A stretch of 64,000 nucleotides of DNA, from contig NC_066585.1 of the NCBI RefSeq assembly GCF_024323335.1, positions 342,179,346 through 342,243,345 of the forward strand, read 5' to 3'. The notes beneath the pieces were generated by a model that worked only from the letters and a program-made list of their open reading frames with translations, was not told the origin of the DNA and made no database searches. The DNA comes from Lathyrus oleraceus (Eukaryota > Streptophyta > Magnoliopsida > Fabales > Fabaceae). The position numbers and the translations under genes were made by a program. Below, one piece after another: positions 59,893 to 64,000 of the stretch. Positions within the stretch are counted from its first letter, which is position 1. Every line of letters starts with the position of its first letter.

Positions 59893-62800
59893 TCAAACAA
59901 ATAACTCTGGATAGGACTCCTTCATCTGACTCTCCAGTTCCCAAGTCACATTGCCACCTGCTGGTCCTCCCCAAGCTACCTTCACCAAGGCAATCTCTTT
60001 ACCCCGCAACTGCTTTAACTCTCGATCCTCGATCCTCATAGGTGATGTTTCAACAGTCAGGTTATCTCTCACCTGTACATCATCTACTTGGACTACATGC
60101 GACGGATCATGAATGTACCTCCTCAACTGAGACACATGAAAAACTTCATGCAAATTCGCAAGCGACGGCGGTAAGGCGATACGATAGGCTACTTCTCCTA
60201 TCCTCTCCAAAATCTGATAAGGACCAATAAATCGAGGTGTCAACTTCTTCGACTTCAAAGCTCGACCAACACCAGTTATCGGAGTGACACGAAGAAACAC
60301 ATGATCTCCCTCTTGAAACTCAAGTGACTTCCTCCTCTTGTCATGATAACTCTTCTGACGACTCTGAGCAATTCTCATCTTCTCCTGAATCATCTTAATC
60401 TTTTCCGTAGTTTGTTGAACAATCTCCGGTCCAACCACAGCACTCTCACCGGACTCATACCAACATAAAGGTGTCCGACATCTCCTACCATACAAAGCTT
60501 CAAACGGTGCCATACCAATGCTCGAATGAAAACTATTGTTGTAGGTGAACTCAATCAAAGGTAAATAACAATCCCAACCACCTCCTTTTTCCAAAACACA
60601 AGCTCTCAAAAGATCTTCTAATGACTGAATCGTCCTCTCAGTCTGACCGTCAGTCTGCGGATGATATGCAGAACTCAATCTCAGCTTAGTTCCCAAAGCA
60701 TTCTGCAAACCTTCCCAGAATTTCGAGGTAAATCTAGGATCTCTGTCCGAAACAATACTCGACGGAATACCATGCAAACTTACAATCTTCTCAATATACA
60801 ACTCAGCCAATTTTTCTAACGGATAATTCATTCTAATCGGAATGAAATGAGCCGACTTTGTTAATCTGTCAACAATCACCCAAATAGCTTCAAAATTCTT
60901 ACTCGTCCTCGGTAAACCAGAAACAAAATCCATACTGATACTATCCCACTTCCACTCTGGAATAGCCAACGGTTGCATTAGCCCAGACGGCTTCTGATGC
61001 TCAATCTTTGACTTCTGACAAGTCAAACAAGAATAGACAAAACTCGCAATTTCTCTTTTCATTCCCGGCCACCAAAATAACTTCTTCAAATCATGATACA
61101 TCTTCGTAGCTCCAGGATGAATACTCAGACCACTACGATGTCCTTCTTCAAGAATACTCTTCTTAAGCTCGGTAACATCCGGAATACACACCCGACTACC
61201 AAACTTCAAAATACCATTCTCATCAACTCTGAATTCGCCACCTTGACCTTGATTCACTAGAGTCAACTTATCAACCAAAAGCATATCAGATTTCTGACCC
61301 TCTCTGATCTCATCCAGAATACCACTTGTCAACTTCAACATTCCCAATTTAACACTATTGTGAGTACTCTCACACACCAAACTCAAGTCATTAAACTGTT
61401 CAATTAAATCCAATTCCTTAACCATTAACATAGACATATGTAATGATTTCCGACTCAATGCATCAGCCACTACGTTTGCTTTACCCGGATGGTAATTCAA
61501 CCCAAATTCATAATCCTTCAGAAACTCTAACCATCTTCTCTGCCTCATATTCAGCTCTTTCTGATCAAACAAATACTTTAAACTTTTGTGGTCACTGAAA
61601 ACCTCAAATCTTGACCCATACAAGTAATGCCTCCACAACTTCAAAACAAACACTACAGCTGCCAACTCTAAATCGTGCGTCGGATAGTTCCTTTCATGAA
61701 CCCTCAGCTGTCTCGAAGCATAAGCTATAACCTGCTTATTCTGCATCAACACACCACCCAAACCCAACAATGAAGCATCACAGTAAACTTCAAATGGTTC
61801 CGACGAACTCGGTAACGTCAAAATAGGAGCAGTAGTCAACCTTCTCTTTAACTCTTGGAAACCTTCTTCACATTTTGAGTCCCAAACAAACGCTTGCCCC
61901 TTTCTAGTCAACATCGTCAACGGTAACGCCAACTTAGAAAATCCCTCAATGAACTTCCTATAATAACCAGCCAAACCAAGAAAACTTCGAATCTCAGCAA
62001 CAGACTTCGGAGCTTCCCACTTAGATACCGCTTCTATCTTAGAAGGATCAACAGCCACACCACCTCTTGAAATCACATGACCAAGAAAACTTACCTCTCC
62101 TAACCAAAATTCGCACTTGGACAATTTAGCAAATAACTTCTTTTCTCGTAGGACTTCTAAAACCACTCTCAAATGTTCAGCATGCTCTTCTTCAGATTTC
62201 GAATACACCAAAATATCATCAATAAACACCACAACAAACTTGTCTAGGTACGGATGGAAAATCCTATTCATATACTCCATAAATACTCCAGGTGCATTAG
62301 TCACACCAAAAGGCATTACAGAATACTCATAATGTCCATACCTTGTTCTGAAAGCAGTCTTCTGAATATCTTCAGTTTTCACACGTATCTGATGATACCC
62401 AGATCTCAAATCTATTTTGCTGAACACACTTGCACCAACCAACTGATCCATCAAATCATCAATCCTCGGCAAAGGATACCGATTCTTGATCGTCACTTTA
62501 TTCAGTTGCCTGTAGTCCACACACAACCTCATAGTGCCTTCTTTCTTCTTAACCAATAGCACTGGTGCACCCCACGGTGACACACTCGGACGAATAAATT
62601 TCTTATCCAATAGATCTTCCAACTGACTCTTCAATTCAGTTAACTCAACAGCAGACATACGGTACGGAGCCATCGATATCGGCCTAGTACCAGGTACCAA
62701 GTCAATAGAGAACTCCACTTCACGCTCTGGCGGCAATTCATTCACTTCTTCCGGAAACACATCAGGAAAATCACACACCACAGCTAGATTGCCAAACACC

Positions 62801-64000
62801 AGTTTATCTTTAGCCTCCAAAGTTGCTAACAGCATAAACAGCTCTGCCCCATCAGCTACTTCTTCATTCACTTGCCTTGCTGATAGAAACAAACTCTTTC
62901 CCTCCTCAATCTCAGGAAAGATCACCGTCTTATCAAAACAATTGATAGAAACTCGGTTAAACACCAACCAGTTCATACCCAGAATAACATCAATCTGCAC
63001 TAGTGGAAGACACACTAGGTCCATCCCAAAGTCTCTACCAAAAATACTCAAAGGACAATTTAAACAAACCGAAGTAGTAGTCACTGAACCCTTCGCAGGA
63101 GTATCAATTACCATACTACCAAACATCTCAGATATCTCTAACTTAAGTTTCACCGCACAATCCAAAGATATAAAGGAATGAGTCGCACCTGTGTCAATAA
63201 TAGCTACAAGAGGAAAGCCATTAATATAACACGTACCTCGGATCAAACGATCATCTGCAGAAGTCTCAGAACCCGATAAAGCAAAGACCTTGCCTCCTGA
63301 CTGATTCCCTTTCTTCGGCTTCTGACACTGACTTCCAATATGCCCTTCTCCGCCACAATTAAAACAAATCACTTCCTTGTGCTTGCAATCAGCTATTGCA
63401 TGGCCAATCTTACCACAGCGAAAACACCTCTTTACTTCAGCAGTGCATACATTACTCTTATGACCAGCCTGACCACACTTGAAGCAAACTATACCAGTAG
63501 GGGCACCTCCCCCACTAGCTCTCTGAGCCGGAGCAGCTCTTTGTCTCCCTTTTCCAGCTGGAACATCATACGGCTTGCCACGGTTTTGATGTTGCTTGCC
63601 TCTGCGGTCACTGACAATCTTGTAATGAGCATTATTGTCTTCCTCAAATATCCTGCAGCTATCAACCAATTCAGTAAAAATGCGTATCTTTTGATACCCA
63701 ACAACCTTCTTAATTTCAGAGCGCAGTCCATTTTCAAACTTGATGCACTTTGAAAATTCAGCACCAGCACCAGTGTAATGAGGATAAAATTTGGACAGCT
63801 CCACAAATTTCGCAGCATAATCCGTGACAGACATGTTTCCTTGCTTCAGCTCAAGGAACTCAATTTCCTTCTTACCACGGACATCTTCCGGATAATACTT
63901 TCTCAGAAATTCCCTACGGAATACATCCCAAGTAATGTCTTCACCTGCCACGGTCAACCTCTCGTGAGTCTCTAGCCACCAGTCATCAGCTTCGACTGCT
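59893..64000 (-). CDS. Tekay-type gag-pol polyprotein, cut by window end
   Basis: Open from the window edge to the stop at 59893. By the 6254-bp offset, the ATG would be near 64251, so about the first 84 residues lie outside. All domains seen in the left copy are present: most of gag with three zinc knuckles, protease [18 protein letters not shown], RNase H, HHCC and DDE integrase, chromodomain-like tail. Two residue differences from the left copy stand out: Val for Ala in gag (EIKKVVGYQ; base 63704) and Asn for Arg in EQFNDLSL, caused by two adjacent base changes at 61390-61391. No stop or frameshift. Confidence 0.95.
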   Translation of the reverse strand, partial: AVEADDWWLETHERLTVAGEDITWDVFRREFLRKYYPEDVRGKKEIEFLELKQGNMSVTDYAAKFVELSKFYPHYTGAGAEFSKCIKFENGLRSEIKKVVGYQKIRIFTELVDSCRIFEEDNNAHYKIVSDRRGKQHQNRGKPYDVPAGKGRQRAAPAQRASGGGAPTGIVCFKCGQAGHKSNVCTAEVKRCFRCGKIGHAIADCKHKEVICFNCGGEGHIGSQCQKPKKGNQSGGKVFALSGSETSADDRLIRGTCYINGFPLVAIIDTGATHSFISLDCAVKLKLEISEMFGSMVIDTPAKGSVTTTSVCLNCPLSIFGRDFGMDLVCLPLVQIDVILGMNWLVFNRVSINCFDKTVIFPEIEEGKSLFLSARQVNEEVADGAELFMLLATLEAKDKLVFGNLAVVCDFPDVFPEEVNELPPEREVEFSIDLVPGTRPISMAPYRMSAVELTELKSQLEDLLDKKFIRPSVSPWGAPVLLVKKKEGTMRLCVDYRQLNKVTIKNRYPLPRIDDLMDQLVGASVFSKIDLRSGYHQIRVKTEDIQKTAFRTRYGHYEYSVMPFGVTNAPGVFMEYMNRIFHPYLDKFVVVFIDDILVYSKSEEEHAEHLRVVLEVLREKKLFAKLSKCEFWLGEVSFLGHVISRGGVAVDPSKIEAVSKWEAPKSVAEIRSFLGLAGYYRKFIEGFSKLALPLTMLTRKGQAFVWDSKCEEGFQELKRRLTTAPILTLPSSSEPFEVYCDASLLGLGGVLMQNKQVIAYASRQLRVHERNYPTHDLELAAVVFVLKLWRHYLYGSRFEVFSDHKSLKYLFDQKELNMRQRRWLEFLKDYEFGLNYHPGKANVVADALSRKSLHMSMLMVKELDLIEQFNDLSLVCESTHNSVKLGMLKLTSGILDEIREGQKSDMLLVDKLTLVNQGQGGEFRVDENGILKFGSRVCIPDVTELKKSILEEGHRSGLSIHPGATKMYHDLKKLFWWPGMKREIASFVYSCLTCQKSKIEHQKPSGLMQPLAIPEWKWDSISMDFVSGLPRTSKNFEAIWVIVDRLTKSAHFIPIRMNYPLEKLAELYIEKIVSLHGIPSSIVSDRDPRFTSKFWEGLQNALGTKLRLSSAYHPQTDGQTERTIQSLEDLLRACVLEKGGGWDCYLPLIEFTYNNSFHSSIGMAPFEALYGRRCRTPLCWYESGESAVVGPEIVQQTTEKIKMIQEKMRIAQSRQKSYHDKRRKSLEFQEGDHVFLRVTPITGVGRALKSKKLTPRFIGPYQILERIGEVAYRIALPPSLANLHEVFHVSQLRRYIHDPSHVVQVDDVQVRDNLTVETSPMRIEDRELKQLRGKEIALVKVAWGGPAGGNVTWELESQMKESYPELFV

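Larger units (their letters stand above)
51858..64000 (-). mobile_element. Head-to-tail tandem of a Tekay/Del-type chromovirus
   Basis: LTR (51858-53596), internal region (53597-58111), shared LTR (58112-59850), second internal region (59851 to beyond 64000). The period is 6254 bp. The second internal region abuts the shared LTR with the same polypurine sequence as the first and no extra bases, so the central LTR serves both copies. LTRs of 1739 bp have TGTAACACCC/GGGTGTTACA termini. The bases before the first LTR are CTGCA; the matching target duplication lies outside the window. Confidence 0.9.

Overview
This is a gene-free stretch of plant nuclear DNA built from nested and broken LTR retrotransposons. 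No host gene, rRNA, intact tRNA gene or CRISPR array can be supported. Several very large elements match the Ogre type (Ty3/gypsy, Tat lineage): LTRs of 4.6-4.8 kb starting TGTAAGACCCC, an arginine-tRNA-type primer site TGGCGACTCTG, an extra ORF1 upstream of gag, and a second RNase H after the first. Ogre elements dominate intergenic DNA in Fabeae legumes (pea, vetch, lentil), so such a legume is the best guess. This is inference; no species-diagnostic gene is present.

Layout. 1-4909: minus-strand Ogre-type LTR running off the window start, inserted into the 3' end of a Ty1/copia element (4910-5709) whose LTR carries a promoter-bearing tandem duplication. 5710-8280: AT-rich DNA with nothing recognisable. 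8281-9942: minus-strand copia RT/RNase H relic. 9943 to about 15000: a long plus-strand LTR-like region of another family. 15641-25798: Ogre element A (+), 5'-truncated: end of RT, RNase H, archaeal-type RNase H, integrase, long 3' UTR, polypurine tract and 3' LTR. 25799 to about 32150: Ogre-like element D (-), with gag, ORF1, leader, decayed primer site and 5' LTR. About 32160-38844: Ogre-like element B (-), with protease, gag, ORF1, leader, primer site and a 218-bp LTR stub. 38845-48873: Ogre element C (+), with 5' LTR, primer site, ORF1, gag and protease, then cut off. 48877-51857: start of an LTR related to the one at 9943.

51858-64000: the youngest component, a Tekay/Del-type chromovirus (Ty3/gypsy) on the minus strand. 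It forms a head-to-tail tandem: LTR, internal region, shared LTR, second internal region, with a 6254-bp period. The gag-pol frame of 1452 codons is open in the first copy, and is open in the second as far as the window edge. The two copies differ at only a handful of sites, whereas all Ogre coding regions carry stops and frameshifts.

The most notable non-coding signals are: a six-member array of a 14-bp perfect palindrome in the Tekay LTR, paired at exactly 21 bp; a 14-bp hairpin in the transcribed part of two Ogre LTRs whose three differences all keep pairing through G-U wobbles; a nested hairpin just after the Ogre pol stop; and a primer-site-like sequence repeated inside the Ogre LTR ends.
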